From contig NZ_JAGDFX010000005.1 in the NCBI RefSeq assembly GCF_017498065.1, positions 124,001 to 188,000 on the forward strand: a stretch of DNA of 64,000 bases. The letters run 5' to 3'. The notes beneath the pieces are model-generated. The model made no database searches. It was not told where the DNA came from and saw nothing but the letters and a program-made list of their open reading frames with translations. Source of the stretch: Oceanisphaera pacifica (GTDB lineage: Bacteria; Pseudomonadota; Gammaproteobacteria; Enterobacterales; Aeromonadaceae). Positions 29,101 through 36,425 of the stretch are shown one piece after another. Both the position numbers and the translations under genes were made by a program. Within the stretch, counting starts at the first letter, position 1. The number at the start of each line of letters is the position of its first letter.

Positions 29101-29587
29101 ATCGGGTAAAGAGCCAGCACTAGATCAGCTGCTGCGCACTCAAACTGAGATAGAGCTGCGCCTGCCCGCTCTGCTGCCCGACGATTATATTCCGGATGTG
29201 AATATGCGGTTATCTATGTACAAGCGCATTGCTACCGCAGAAGATAAAGGAGCACTGCGTGAGCTGCAGGTTGAGCTAATTGACCGTTTTGGTTTGCTGC
29301 CAGAGCCCAGCAAAAACTTGATCGCATTGTCTGAGCTTAAGTTAAAAGCCAATCAACTCGGCATAGATAAAATAGATGCAAGCGCGAGCGGGGGCAGTAT
29401 CACCTTTAGCCCTGATGCTAAAATAGATCCGACGTTTTTAGTGGGACTATTACAAAGCCAGCCACGCATCTACAAAATGGAGGGGCCAACCAAGCTGCGC
29501 TTTGCCATTCCTACTCAAGATGCTTCCGCTCGCTTGGCACTCATCGATGACTTGCTCACCGAGCTTAGCAAACACCAAATATCGTAA
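26132..29587 (+). CDS. mfd: Transcription-repair coupling factor
   Basis: ATP-dependent DNA translocase that removes stalled RNA polymerase from damaged templates and recruits UvrA. It has 1151 residues (E. coli 1148). The N-terminal UvrB-like region (LPVQLFPDWETLPYDQFSPH) binds UvrA. The CarD-like RNA polymerase-interaction domain starts at about 480 (PVVHLDHGVGRYTGLQTL). Helicase motifs are GDVGFGKTE (about 630), DEEH (about 732), LTATPIPRTL and TIIETGIDVP. QLRGRVGRS and the C-terminal TRCF domain follow. All motifs are intact. Confidence 0.97.
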   Translation: MIQINSPTPRPKASLGQLIGSSLSLAIAEQVKQQQQLVLLLVPDTPTALRLEQEVRHLLQQDASVNEHLPVQLFPDWETLPYDQFSPHQDIISQRLETLYGIPALQRGLLIVPITTLMLRTPPRDWLDKNSLLLKTGDKLDMHALRTRLESAGYRAVDQVLTHGEYAARGALLDLYPMGADAPYRIDFFDDEIDTLRPFDPDTQRSRDTVDQVRLLPAREFPTDSQAIERFRGHYRERFTLRNEPESLYHRVSQSQFPAGIEHYFPLFFDQTQTLFDSLPESVWVLTVGDLTEAADTFWKDVQARYEDRRHDMLRPLLPPDELYLQPNAVLQQLKGWPQLQLSHTPVLEKGDRQNALISPLPELEVEHQKAAPLARLLAFCEQFKGRVLFSVESAGRREALIELLAGSLIKPWPYNSVSEFLAGSDNIGLLVGPLSQGFILDDAFALICEGDLLGGRVIQRRRREKSKSLNPDTLIRNLAELSIGQPVVHLDHGVGRYTGLQTLDAGGLKSEYLTLEYAAGDKLYVPVTALHLVGRYSGADDPKLNKLGNETWSKAKQKAAEKVRDVAAELLDVYARRAAQPGQAMVHDKAAYRQFSDAFPFEETDDQLNAINAVLTDMTQPKAMDRLVCGDVGFGKTEVAMRAAFVAVHDSKQVAVLVPTTLLAQQHYDNFRDRFANLPVRIDMLSRFKTGKEQDKVLEHISDGSIDIVIGTHKLLSQDVRFKDLGLLIVDEEHRFGVRQKDKIKALRADVDILTLTATPIPRTLNMAMGGMRDLSIIATPPAKRLAVKTFVRESDPASIREAILRELKRGGQVYYLHNEVQTIENTAEMLTTLVPEARIGIAHGQMRERELERVMTDFYHQRYNVLLCSTIIETGIDVPTANTIIMDRADRLGLAQLHQLRGRVGRSHHQAYAYLMTPHPNRMTTDAKKRLEAIAALEDLGAGFALATHDLEIRGAGELLGDEQSGQITAIGFSLYMEMLEQAVTALQSGKEPALDQLLRTQTEIELRLPALLPDDYIPDVNMRLSMYKRIATAEDKGALRELQVELIDRFGLLPEPSKNLIALSELKLKANQLGIDKIDASASGGSITFSPDAKIDPTFLVGLLQSQPRIYKMEGPTKLRFAIPTQDASARLALIDDLLTELSKHQIS

Positions 29588-29610
29588 GCGCAATGTTGAG
29601 TGATCTTTGC

Positions 29611-29722
29611 AACGGAAGAACACGGAACTCGCGGAAAATGAGCAGAGACAAGGTCGAAACAAGCCAGTCAACTTTTCAAGCCTTGTCTTTATTTTTCCAT
29701 GGGTTTCGTGGACTCCGTGGCG
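29611..29722. repeat. Palindromic repeat unit (CCACGGA family) downstream of mfd
   Basis: AACGGAAGAACACGGAACTC (from 29611) and the inverse-oriented TTTTTCCATGGGTTTCGTGG (from 29692) form the arms of a 110-base imperfect palindrome. Inside it an 8-bp stem, AGACAAGG (29646-29653) with CCTTGTCT (29681-29688), is followed by TTATTTTT and could terminate mfd. The right arm, read on the minus strand, matches 31332-31361 at 27 of 30 bases. Confidence 0.6.
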
Positions 29723-29801
29723 AATAAGTCTTTAAGATCTTGTATTAGATTAGCTTTATCCCTTAACCCTTTACGCTTCGCACTTTACGTTTAGAGAATA
29801 C

Positions 29802-31274
29802 ATGAATACACATTTTTGCCATGTTTCAGCTCAGCGCCCACTTACCGTGGGCGTTTTGGGGGGTGGCGTGGCGGGTGCCACAGTCGCACTACGTTTAGCC
29901 GATTTAGGTATTAACACTCAATTGTTTGAGGCAAGCGACGGTTTGCTTAATGGCCCCCCTATTTGCCATTTGCATGCCGGTGGCAACCTGTATCGTGAGA
30001 TAAGCGACCAGCAATGTTTGACATTATTACGCCAGTCTATTGACTCGGTGCGCGCTTATCCGCACAGCATCAACCGCCGACCGACTGTTATCGCCATTCC
30101 GGTTTCTGATGCAGGAGATGCCAATGCGCTTTTGCCACGCTTAAAGCAGGTCACCCAAGAATATCGGCGTTTAGTGGCGGAAGATCCCGCCAATAAAGTG
30201 CTGGGTGAGCCTGATGATTATTACCGCTGCTACACGCGCGAGCAGTTTGAGGCGTTGGCCAAGCGGCCCATGCCGGCTAAAGCGCAATCGCATGATGACT
30301 GGCTGATCCCCTTAGCTCATCATGTAGAGGCCGATAAACTGAAGTTCCCGCTAATTTTGGTACAAGAATATGGCTGGAGCTTATTTCGTATGGCGGCCAC
30401 CGCCACCCTGGCATTGCAAGACTCCCCTTATTGTCAATTGCTGTTAAATACCCGCGCCACTGAACTATTAAAACAACCCGATGGCTGGTTAATTAGTGCG
30501 GCTACAAGCGCAGAAGGCACAGAGGCGGCGCGCAGCTATAAAGTGGATTTTTTAATTAATGCCTGCGGCTTTCGCACCGGTGTGGTGGATGATATGGCCG
30601 GCTATGCACGTAAGCGACTGGTAGAGTATAAAGCCGCTTATGTCACCCACTGGCACACCAGCGGTAATTGGCCAGAAGTAATTTTTCACGGGCCACGAGG
30701 CACACCTAAAGGCATGGCACAATTAACACCCTATCCCAATGGCGTGTTTCAGTTACATGGCATGACGGAGTCGATTACCTTGTTTAAAAATGGCTTAGCC
30801 GCCAGTAGCATTCACAGCGCTCAGCCACAATTGCCGCTCGCTTATCAAACCCAGCTTAACCACGGCTGGCAAGACGCTGATATTTACGCGCGCACTCAAG
30901 AAGCCATCACCCACATGGCACGCTTACTGCCCGCCTTTGCCGATGCGACAGTGGCAGGTAAACCACTTTTTGGCGCCCAACAAATACCCGGCTCAGATCC
31001 GTCACTGCGCGCCGCCGATGTCACTTTTGAAGGTTCACACTATGCTCGGGTAGAAATCGTAAAAGCCAGCTCAGCACTCACCGCTGCCAATCGCATAGTC
31101 GCGCAACTGGCAAGCTTAGGCTGGTTGAAGTGGAACTGCCCAGAGCTCCCCCCTCGGTTGTCTCCACAATTGGCCATCACCAGCCAGCAAAGCGCCAAAC
31201 AAGTAGAAGCCACTGCGGTCAAACTCGCCAAAGAGCGAGGCTACCCAATAGCACTGGCGTTAAATATGGGGTAG
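29802..31274 (+). CDS. FAD-dependent oxidoreductase of unknown substrate
   Basis: A 490-residue protein with an N-terminal Rossmann dinucleotide motif VGVLGGGVAGATVALRLADL (about 17-36) and an acidic residue after the second strand (QLFEAS), as in DadA/MSOX-like FAD enzymes. INACGFRTGVVDDM is consistent with a second FAD-contact region. No signal peptide or membrane helix is visible. The fold call is solid; the substrate is unknown. It stands alone between mfd and a convergent DUF1971 gene and lies between 30-bp inverted repeats (29692-29721 and 31332-31361), which hints at acquisition as a unit. RBS-like AGAGAA precedes the ATG. Confidence 0.7.
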   Translation: MNTHFCHVSAQRPLTVGVLGGGVAGATVALRLADLGINTQLFEASDGLLNGPPICHLHAGGNLYREISDQQCLTLLRQSIDSVRAYPHSINRRPTVIAIPVSDAGDANALLPRLKQVTQEYRRLVAEDPANKVLGEPDDYYRCYTREQFEALAKRPMPAKAQSHDDWLIPLAHHVEADKLKFPLILVQEYGWSLFRMAATATLALQDSPYCQLLLNTRATELLKQPDGWLISAATSAEGTEAARSYKVDFLINACGFRTGVVDDMAGYARKRLVEYKAAYVTHWHTSGNWPEVIFHGPRGTPKGMAQLTPYPNGVFQLHGMTESITLFKNGLAASSIHSAQPQLPLAYQTQLNHGWQDADIYARTQEAITHMARLLPAFADATVAGKPLFGAQQIPGSDPSLRAADVTFEGSHYARVEIVKASSALTAANRIVAQLASLGWLKWNCPELPPRLSPQLAITSQQSAKQVEATAVKLAKERGYPIALALNMG

Positions 31275-31331
31275 CAAGTGCTACCCAAGCTTTGCAAACA
31301 AAACCTAAAGACCACTAAAAAGACTATTTCT

Positions 31332-31361
31332 GCCACGGAATACACGAAACCCACGGAAAAA
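31332..31361. repeat. CCACGGA-family repeat, right flank of the FAD oxidoreductase gene
   Basis: This 30-base segment (GCCACGGAATACACGAAACC and the next ten bases) is the inverse counterpart of 29692-29721 with three mismatches. It lies 57 bases after the oxidoreductase stop codon. Confidence 0.65.
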
Positions 31362-31376
31362 TTAAGCTAAGGTAAG

Positions 31377-31398
31377 ACCGATAAAAGATTTTATCGGT
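31377..31398. terminator. Palindrome between convergent genes, possible weak terminator
   Basis: ACCGATAAAA (31377-31386) and TTTTATCGGT (31389-31398) pair perfectly around two bases. It sits between the FAD oxidoreductase gene (+) and the DUF1971 gene (-), 26 bases from the latter's stop codon. The stem is AU-rich at its top and no long T-run follows, so termination strength is doubtful. Confidence 0.4.
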
Positions 31399-31423
31399 AC
31401 GAGCTCTCAAATCAATACAGGGC

Positions 31424-31810
31424 TTATTTATCCGTGGGGTTATCGAATATTTCTTCTATCGGCTGGTTATGAATGCGTGAGGCTTTAAACATGGCTTTAT
31501 TGCCGGCATCGGCTTCGGCCCAAAAGTTGATATTAAACTGCGCATCATCACTTAGCTCTACACGGTGCCAATATTGCGGCGGGCTCACAGCAAACTGCCC
31601 CGCCTCAATGATCACTGTTTTTTCTGGCGCAGTCGCTGCCTCGTTAGCAAAGCCGTAAAAAGTGACTGCCCCTTGCATCACACAAATTTGGCCATATACG
31701 CCCTCGGCGGTGTTGTGATGTGTTAACAAGGCCTTAGGAATATTATCTTTGGTAAAAAAGTGAGTCGAACGCTTTATTTTATAATGACGTGGAATAATCA
31801 GATCACTCAT
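31424..31810 (-). CDS. DUF1971 (YeaR/TehB N-terminal-like) cupin protein
   Basis: A 128-residue single-domain protein resembling the DUF1971 family, which forms small double-stranded beta-helix folds as in YeaR and the N-terminal part of some TehB proteins. Visible landmarks are PKALLTHHNTAEGVYGQICV, GQFAVSPPQYWHRVEL and FNINFWAEAD. Two adjacent ATG codons (31813, 31810) follow GAAGGAG; the second has better spacing. In E. coli, YeaR is nitrate/NO-induced; whether that applies here cannot be judged from this sequence. The gene is alone. Confidence 0.75.
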   Translation of the reverse strand: MSDLIIPRHYKIKRSTHFFTKDNIPKALLTHHNTAEGVYGQICVMQGAVTFYGFANEAATAPEKTVIIEAGQFAVSPPQYWHRVELSDDAQFNINFWAEADAGNKAMFKASRIHNQPIEEIFDNPTDK

Positions 31811-31887
31811 CATCACTCCTTCAATATCCATGGGTGGTTAACTGATAACATCAGAAAATAGCAATATACTCAACCATAAGCCCAGCC

Positions 31888-33354
31888 CTATAACACTGGT
31901 CCTATGGTGGCAATTACGTTGTTCCAAATTCGTCTGTGATAAGGCCAAGCCAATACGGTAGCAAGCTCAACGACTTCAGATTGAGATATATAAACTTGCT
32001 GGCGCTCATAAATAGCCTGAGTAATGGCAATATCTTGTAACAAAATATTATTTTCATAATTTAAATCGAAGCTACGTAAGTCTAAATTTGACGAGCCAAT
32101 CAAACTAATGCGCCCATCAATGGTTAAGGTTTTGGCGTGCAAAAGACCGCCTTTAAACTCATAAATCACACAACCTGCATCCAGTAACTGATGGTAATAA
32201 CTGCGACTGGCCGCCGATACAACCCAGCTATCATTCACTTTGGGGTAAATAAGCGTGACTGCCACGCCTCTGTGTGCCGCCGCACATAACGACTCTAGCA
32301 AAGTGGCGTCGGGCACAAAATAAGGCGTTGATATAATCAGCTCTCTTTGCGCACTGGCAATTAAGTTAGCAAACAACTGTGGTGTGGCACCGCGACGCTC
32401 GGTGGGCCCCACTCCCATTACCTGTGCAGGAAACCCCGTTGGCACAGATAAGGCCTGCGACTCGGTTGCGAGACTGTTATTAGGTTCAATGTGCAGTTTA
32501 AACTGATCCAATGACTCATCGGTTGCTTGCATCCAATCACTGGCAAACAATAGTTGGTTTTGCGCAACCACTGGCCCTTCAAAACGCAACATTATATCGA
32601 CCCAAGGACCATATTTAGCTTTGGGTAAAAACTCAGGATCAGCCGAGTTTCGGCTACCACAATAAGTAATACTGGCGTCAATCACGGTAATTTTACGGTG
32701 GTTTCGTAAATCGAAACGGCTCAGTAAAATAGTCTTAATGAGGTTGCGAAATGATAGTGCTACCGCAAGCTCTACCCCAGCATCTTTCATTTCTTGCCAC
32801 AGTGGAGACTTAATTAAAGCACGAGACCCTAGCCCATCCGCCATCGCACGGCAGGTTACTCCTCTACGTGCGGCACGGATCAAGGCTTGTGCAACACCGT
32901 TCCCCATTTCGTCATTCAACCAAATGTAATAAAGCACATGAACATGATCGCAAGCCCCGTCGATATCGGCTACCAGTCGTTCTCGGGTTTCATCACCATC
33001 GGCCATCAACTCAGCGCGATTTCCCCCTAAAGTATGAAAACCGTTAATGGAGCCGGCATAATGAAACCCAGGACGATAAAGCGGATCAATTAATGTATCA
33101 GTATTGTGCTTCTCCCCCATAAAAGCGGATGCTTTAGCTTTAATTTCATCAAAAATTTCGTCGTGGCGTTTAATCGCACGATTGCCAATGTCAATTTCAC
33201 CAAACAAAAAGTAAGTGGCAACACCAAAGTAAGGCAGCACGTTTAACACGATAAACCACGCCAAGCGCCCAGGCGGTGATAAATCATCTCGCAGTAAAAT
33301 ACGTGCAGTAAATGTCATCACCAAAATAAAGTGCAACGTTACAACAATGGTCAT
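31888..33354 (-). CDS. cls: Cardiolipin synthase (ClsA type)
   Basis: Joins two phosphatidylglycerols to cardiolipin and glycerol in the inner membrane. It has 488 residues (E. coli ClsA 486). Two N-terminal membrane helices (residues 1-20 and about 30-50, including WFIVLNVLPYFGVATYFLFGE) precede two phospholipase D domains. Their HKD motifs are NHRKITVIDASITYCGSRN and LHAKTLTIDGRISLIGSSN, both with intact His, Lys and Asp. No operon partner. The ribosome site before ATG 33354 is poor. Confidence 0.93.
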   Translation of the reverse strand: MTIVVTLHFILVMTFTARILLRDDLSPPGRLAWFIVLNVLPYFGVATYFLFGEIDIGNRAIKRHDEIFDEIKAKASAFMGEKHNTDTLIDPLYRPGFHYAGSINGFHTLGGNRAELMADGDETRERLVADIDGACDHVHVLYYIWLNDEMGNGVAQALIRAARRGVTCRAMADGLGSRALIKSPLWQEMKDAGVELAVALSFRNLIKTILLSRFDLRNHRKITVIDASITYCGSRNSADPEFLPKAKYGPWVDIMLRFEGPVVAQNQLLFASDWMQATDESLDQFKLHIEPNNSLATESQALSVPTGFPAQVMGVGPTERRGATPQLFANLIASAQRELIISTPYFVPDATLLESLCAAAHRGVAVTLIYPKVNDSWVVSAASRSYYHQLLDAGCVIYEFKGGLLHAKTLTIDGRISLIGSSNLDLRSFDLNYENNILLQDIAITQAIYERQQVYISQSEVVELATVLAWPYHRRIWNNVIATIGPVL

Positions 33355-33509
33355 TTATTTTTCTATCCATATTGTTCGATAAGGGGTTATCTAATAGCTC
33401 TAAACCATACCACGAAACGTATAAAAATTAATAACAACCAAAAGGTTAAGAGCGGCGTAAAAATAAAATAGCTGCCTAACGCACAACCCCTCAGCTATTC
33501 GAGTGTGTA

Positions 33510-34868
33510 TTAGCCATAAATTTGACTCGCCCAGCGGGTTAACCCGGCGGTGACACTGCCAAAGTGATCGCCAATCACAATGGGCGTGTCACTAAATTGC
33601 TGGCGTAAAAAGGCATTTAATACCGGTGATTTAGCCGTCCCCCCGGTCACAAATACCACATCTGGCTCGCATCCCGCTTGCACAACCGCATCTGTCATCA
33701 GTGCGGTAATGGCAGACAGCTCACGATAACAGGCTTTAGCAAAACCGTCTCGGTCGAGGTTGATACTTAACTCTTGCTCAATATCCGATAAGTCGACCCG
33801 CTGCTCAGTAGTGTCGGTTAAGGCGATTTTGCTTTGCTCAGCGGCGTTAACCACCCGATAACTCAACCTTCTTTTTTGCACCGTCAATAAGCGCGTTAAT
33901 AATTCAGGCTGTTCCCCCTCGCGGATCAGTTGCTCTAATAAGCGCGTATTGGCGCCACTGTAGAAATCAGTTTGGTTTTGAATATTATTAATCGACATTG
34001 CCTGCCAGAAACTATTGGCAGGAATGGGCTTACCTGATTTTAATAAACTGTATAGGCCAAAGCTTGGCATCATGCCTTTTAGCGCAAAGGCAATATCAAA
34101 ATCATTGCCACCGACTCGTTCACCACTGTGGCTCAATAAATCAGCGCTTCTATCGAGTGAGCTGGCTTGTTTAGGTCCCATTAACAACATAGAGCAGTCG
34201 GTGGTGCCGCCGCCAATATCCACCACTAGCACTCGCGTCTCTTGGGTTAAGCTGGCTTCATATTCAAAACCCGCCGCCACAGGTTCAAACTGAAACTCCA
34301 CTTCTTTAAAGCCCACCCGCTTAGCCGCTTTCGTTAAAATCTCTATCGCTTGACGATTGCTTTCATCACCACGCAGCCCTTGAAAGTTAATGGGCCGCCC
34401 AATTACGGTTTGGCTTACACTGCGCCCCAATTGCGCTTCGGTCAGTGTTTTTACATTGCTCATCATGGCCGCCACTATGTCTTCAAATAGCGCTATTTGT
34501 TGTGGCAACAAACCGGTGGCGCCCAAAAACGACTTGGGGGACTTAATGTAATAGCCTTCATCCGGCTCTTGCAGGTAATCGTCTAACGCTTGTTGGCCAA
34601 ATGATAATTCGGTGGGGCAGCCATCTAGCACTAATTCTCGCAATGCCCCCTGCCCTTTTTGCAGTTGCTGTGCGCGTAGGCGCTGAAAAGCAGCTTGCTC
34701 AGCGCTAGGCAGTTGCTTGTGCAACCAGTTCACAATCACATCTCGACTCGGCGCATATAAGGTAGAGGCAATATAGCGACCATGCTCGCCCAGCGACAGT
34801 AGCTGCGGGCTCTTGTCTTGCATCACCCCCACCGCACAATTTGAGGTACCGTAGTCAAATCCGATCAT
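33510..34868 (-). CDS. yegD: Hsp70-family chaperone-like ATPase, YegD type
   Basis: A 452-residue actin-fold ATPase like E. coli YegD (450), which has the Hsp70 nucleotide-binding domain but no substrate-binding domain. Phosphate loop 1 is MIGFDYGTSNCAVGVM at the very N terminus and phosphate loop 2 is VLVVDIGGGTTDCSMLLMG. The adenosine motif is VVFVTGGTAKSPVLNAFL. ATG 34868 gives the family start; the longer frame to 34925 adds a non-homologous leader. Its cellular target is unknown. Divergent from the Bcr/CflA exporter gene. Confidence 0.9.
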   Translation of the reverse strand: MIGFDYGTSNCAVGVMQDKSPQLLSLGEHGRYIASTLYAPSRDVIVNWLHKQLPSAEQAAFQRLRAQQLQKGQGALRELVLDGCPTELSFGQQALDDYLQEPDEGYYIKSPKSFLGATGLLPQQIALFEDIVAAMMSNVKTLTEAQLGRSVSQTVIGRPINFQGLRGDESNRQAIEILTKAAKRVGFKEVEFQFEPVAAGFEYEASLTQETRVLVVDIGGGTTDCSMLLMGPKQASSLDRSADLLSHSGERVGGNDFDIAFALKGMMPSFGLYSLLKSGKPIPANSFWQAMSINNIQNQTDFYSGANTRLLEQLIREGEQPELLTRLLTVQKRRLSYRVVNAAEQSKIALTDTTEQRVDLSDIEQELSINLDRDGFAKACYRELSAITALMTDAVVQAGCEPDVVFVTGGTAKSPVLNAFLRQQFSDTPIVIGDHFGSVTAGLTRWASQIYG

Positions 34869-35084
34869 ATTGAAATACTCTGTTAAACATCTAGCAAAAT
34901 ACTGAGCAAAGCCACAGACCGTCAAAGTAACAACGAATGCTGGCTAAGCTAAAAAAACGAACTGTTATTGTAGCGGAAAGTGGTGCTTGATGAAGCAAGC
35001 TTGCGTTCCTGTTATGCTGGTTAACTGTTTTTTAGCCTACATACAGGTTTTTCGCCTACATAAAGGCTGCTAGGGAGACGAGCT

Positions 35085-36302
35085 GTGTCACAATTAAAAC
35101 TCGCTATTTTGCTCGGCATGACAGTCGCGCTGGGGCCTTTGGCGCTGGATGCCTACCTGCCGGCGTTTCCTGATATCGCCCTAGATCTAGGGATCAGCCA
35201 CCATGATGTGGGATTAACACTGAGTATTTATGTGGGGGCTTTGGGCTTGGCACAATTAGTCGGGGGCCCCCTTTCTGACCGCTATGGCCGCCAAGTGGTG
35301 CTGATGAGTGGCTTGCTTATATTCACCCTAGCCGCGCTTATGGTCGCCCAAACCAGCAACCTTAATGACATGCTAATCTGGCGTTTACTGCAAGGCATTG
35401 GTGGCGCTTTTTGTGCGGTGTCTGTGCCGGCCATAGTACGAGACCAGTGCCACGGCATAGAAGCGGCGCGCTTATTTGGCCTCATTGGCTTGGTGATGTT
35501 TATTGCCCCTGCAGCGGCTCCCAGTTTAGGTGCCTTAATGCTCGCCATTGGTGATTGGTCAAGCATTTATCTTATGCTAGCCGGTTATGCGGTGTTTCTG
35601 GCCATTGTCTTGCGATTAACCTTATTTAAACAGTTACCTGCTAATCAGCGGGTGCGCACGCCACTGCCTACTCTTATCACTAATTACGCCTTAGTTTTAC
35701 GCCATAAAGTGACCATGCGCTTTATTGGCCTGCAAGCCCTGTGCTTTAGCGCCATGTTGGTGTTTGTCACCAATGCGTCTTTTATCTATCAAGAATGGTT
35801 TGGCTTATCGAATAGCTTATTTTCTCTGCTGTTTGCCGCCAATATTGTGGCCATGGCCAGCTTAAATATTTTTAATCGCTACTTATTAAGACACTTTGAG
35901 GCCGTTACTATTTTACGGGTTTCTGTGGTGCTGCAGTTTATTGCGTTATTAGTGTTGGTTGCACTGGCATGGGGAGGGGCACCTTATTGGATTATTGCCC
36001 CAAGCATTGTGATTGCGGTCGGCTTTATGGGCTCGATTGTGCCTAATAATATGGCTAATGCGTTGGAGTTTTTCCCACACTTAGGTGGCACGGCAGCGGC
36101 CTTGTTAGGCGCCACCCAATTTACCGTGGCCGGCGGCATTAGTGCCTTTTCAACCACCCTTAGCTCAGCATCATTGTTGCCCATTGTATTACTGATGGCA
36201 GCCTGTTCATTAGGGGCGACTTTACTGGCGATAGGCGCGCCCACTGCGGTACGCAAAGAAACCGCACGCTTGGCGGCAATAGAGGGGACACCCTCTCATT
36301 AA
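35085..36302 (+). CDS. Bcr/CflA-family multidrug efflux MFS transporter
   Basis: A 405-residue inner-membrane drug:H+ antiporter with 12 predicted helices. The early sequence GPLALDAYLPAFPDIALDLG is typical of Bcr/CflA (DHA1) transporters, and GPLSDRYGRQVVLMSG is MFS motif A between helices 2 and 3. GTG start at 35085 follows GGGAG. The substrate cannot be predicted. It runs in the same direction as the baeRF gene 124 bases downstream, with no clear terminator between. Confidence 0.88.
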   Translation: MSQLKLAILLGMTVALGPLALDAYLPAFPDIALDLGISHHDVGLTLSIYVGALGLAQLVGGPLSDRYGRQVVLMSGLLIFTLAALMVAQTSNLNDMLIWRLLQGIGGAFCAVSVPAIVRDQCHGIEAARLFGLIGLVMFIAPAAAPSLGALMLAIGDWSSIYLMLAGYAVFLAIVLRLTLFKQLPANQRVRTPLPTLITNYALVLRHKVTMRFIGLQALCFSAMLVFVTNASFIYQEWFGLSNSLFSLLFAANIVAMASLNIFNRYLLRHFEAVTILRVSVVLQFIALLVLVALAWGGAPYWIIAPSIVIAVGFMGSIVPNNMANALEFFPHLGGTAAALLGATQFTVAGGISAFSTTLSSASLLPIVLLMAACSLGATLLAIGAPTAVRKETARLAAIEGTPSH

Positions 36303-36372
36303 CGATGCGCAGTGTTGACTGCTTATTTGGTAACAGCATTAAAATCTAAATGCTGAGGGTATTTACTCCCCT

Positions 36373-36420
36373 GCCCCTTGTGCTATGTTGGATAGTCGAG
36401 AACTTGGACTGACAAGGGGC
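36373..36420 (+). promoter_or_regulatory. Possible RBS-sequestering hairpin in the baeRF leader
   Basis: GCCCCTTGT (36373-36381) and ACAAGGGGC (36412-36420) are a perfect 9-bp inverted repeat with a 30-base loop. The 3' arm contains AAGGGG, the only ribosome binding site for ATG 36426. Inside the loop CTAT/ATAG (36383-36386, 36392-36395) and AGTC/GACT (36394-36397, 36407-36410) could form alternative short stems. No U-tract follows, so it is not a terminator of the upstream exporter gene. A TTGACT (36315) with TTAAAA (36339) is a weak candidate promoter that would include this leader. Confidence 0.55.
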
Positions 36421-36425
36421 TTTAA

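Noticed and set aside
36373-36420. Hairpin before the baeRF gene as terminator of the exporter gene
   Set aside because: The loop is 30 bases, no U-tract follows, and the 3' arm is the RBS of the next gene.
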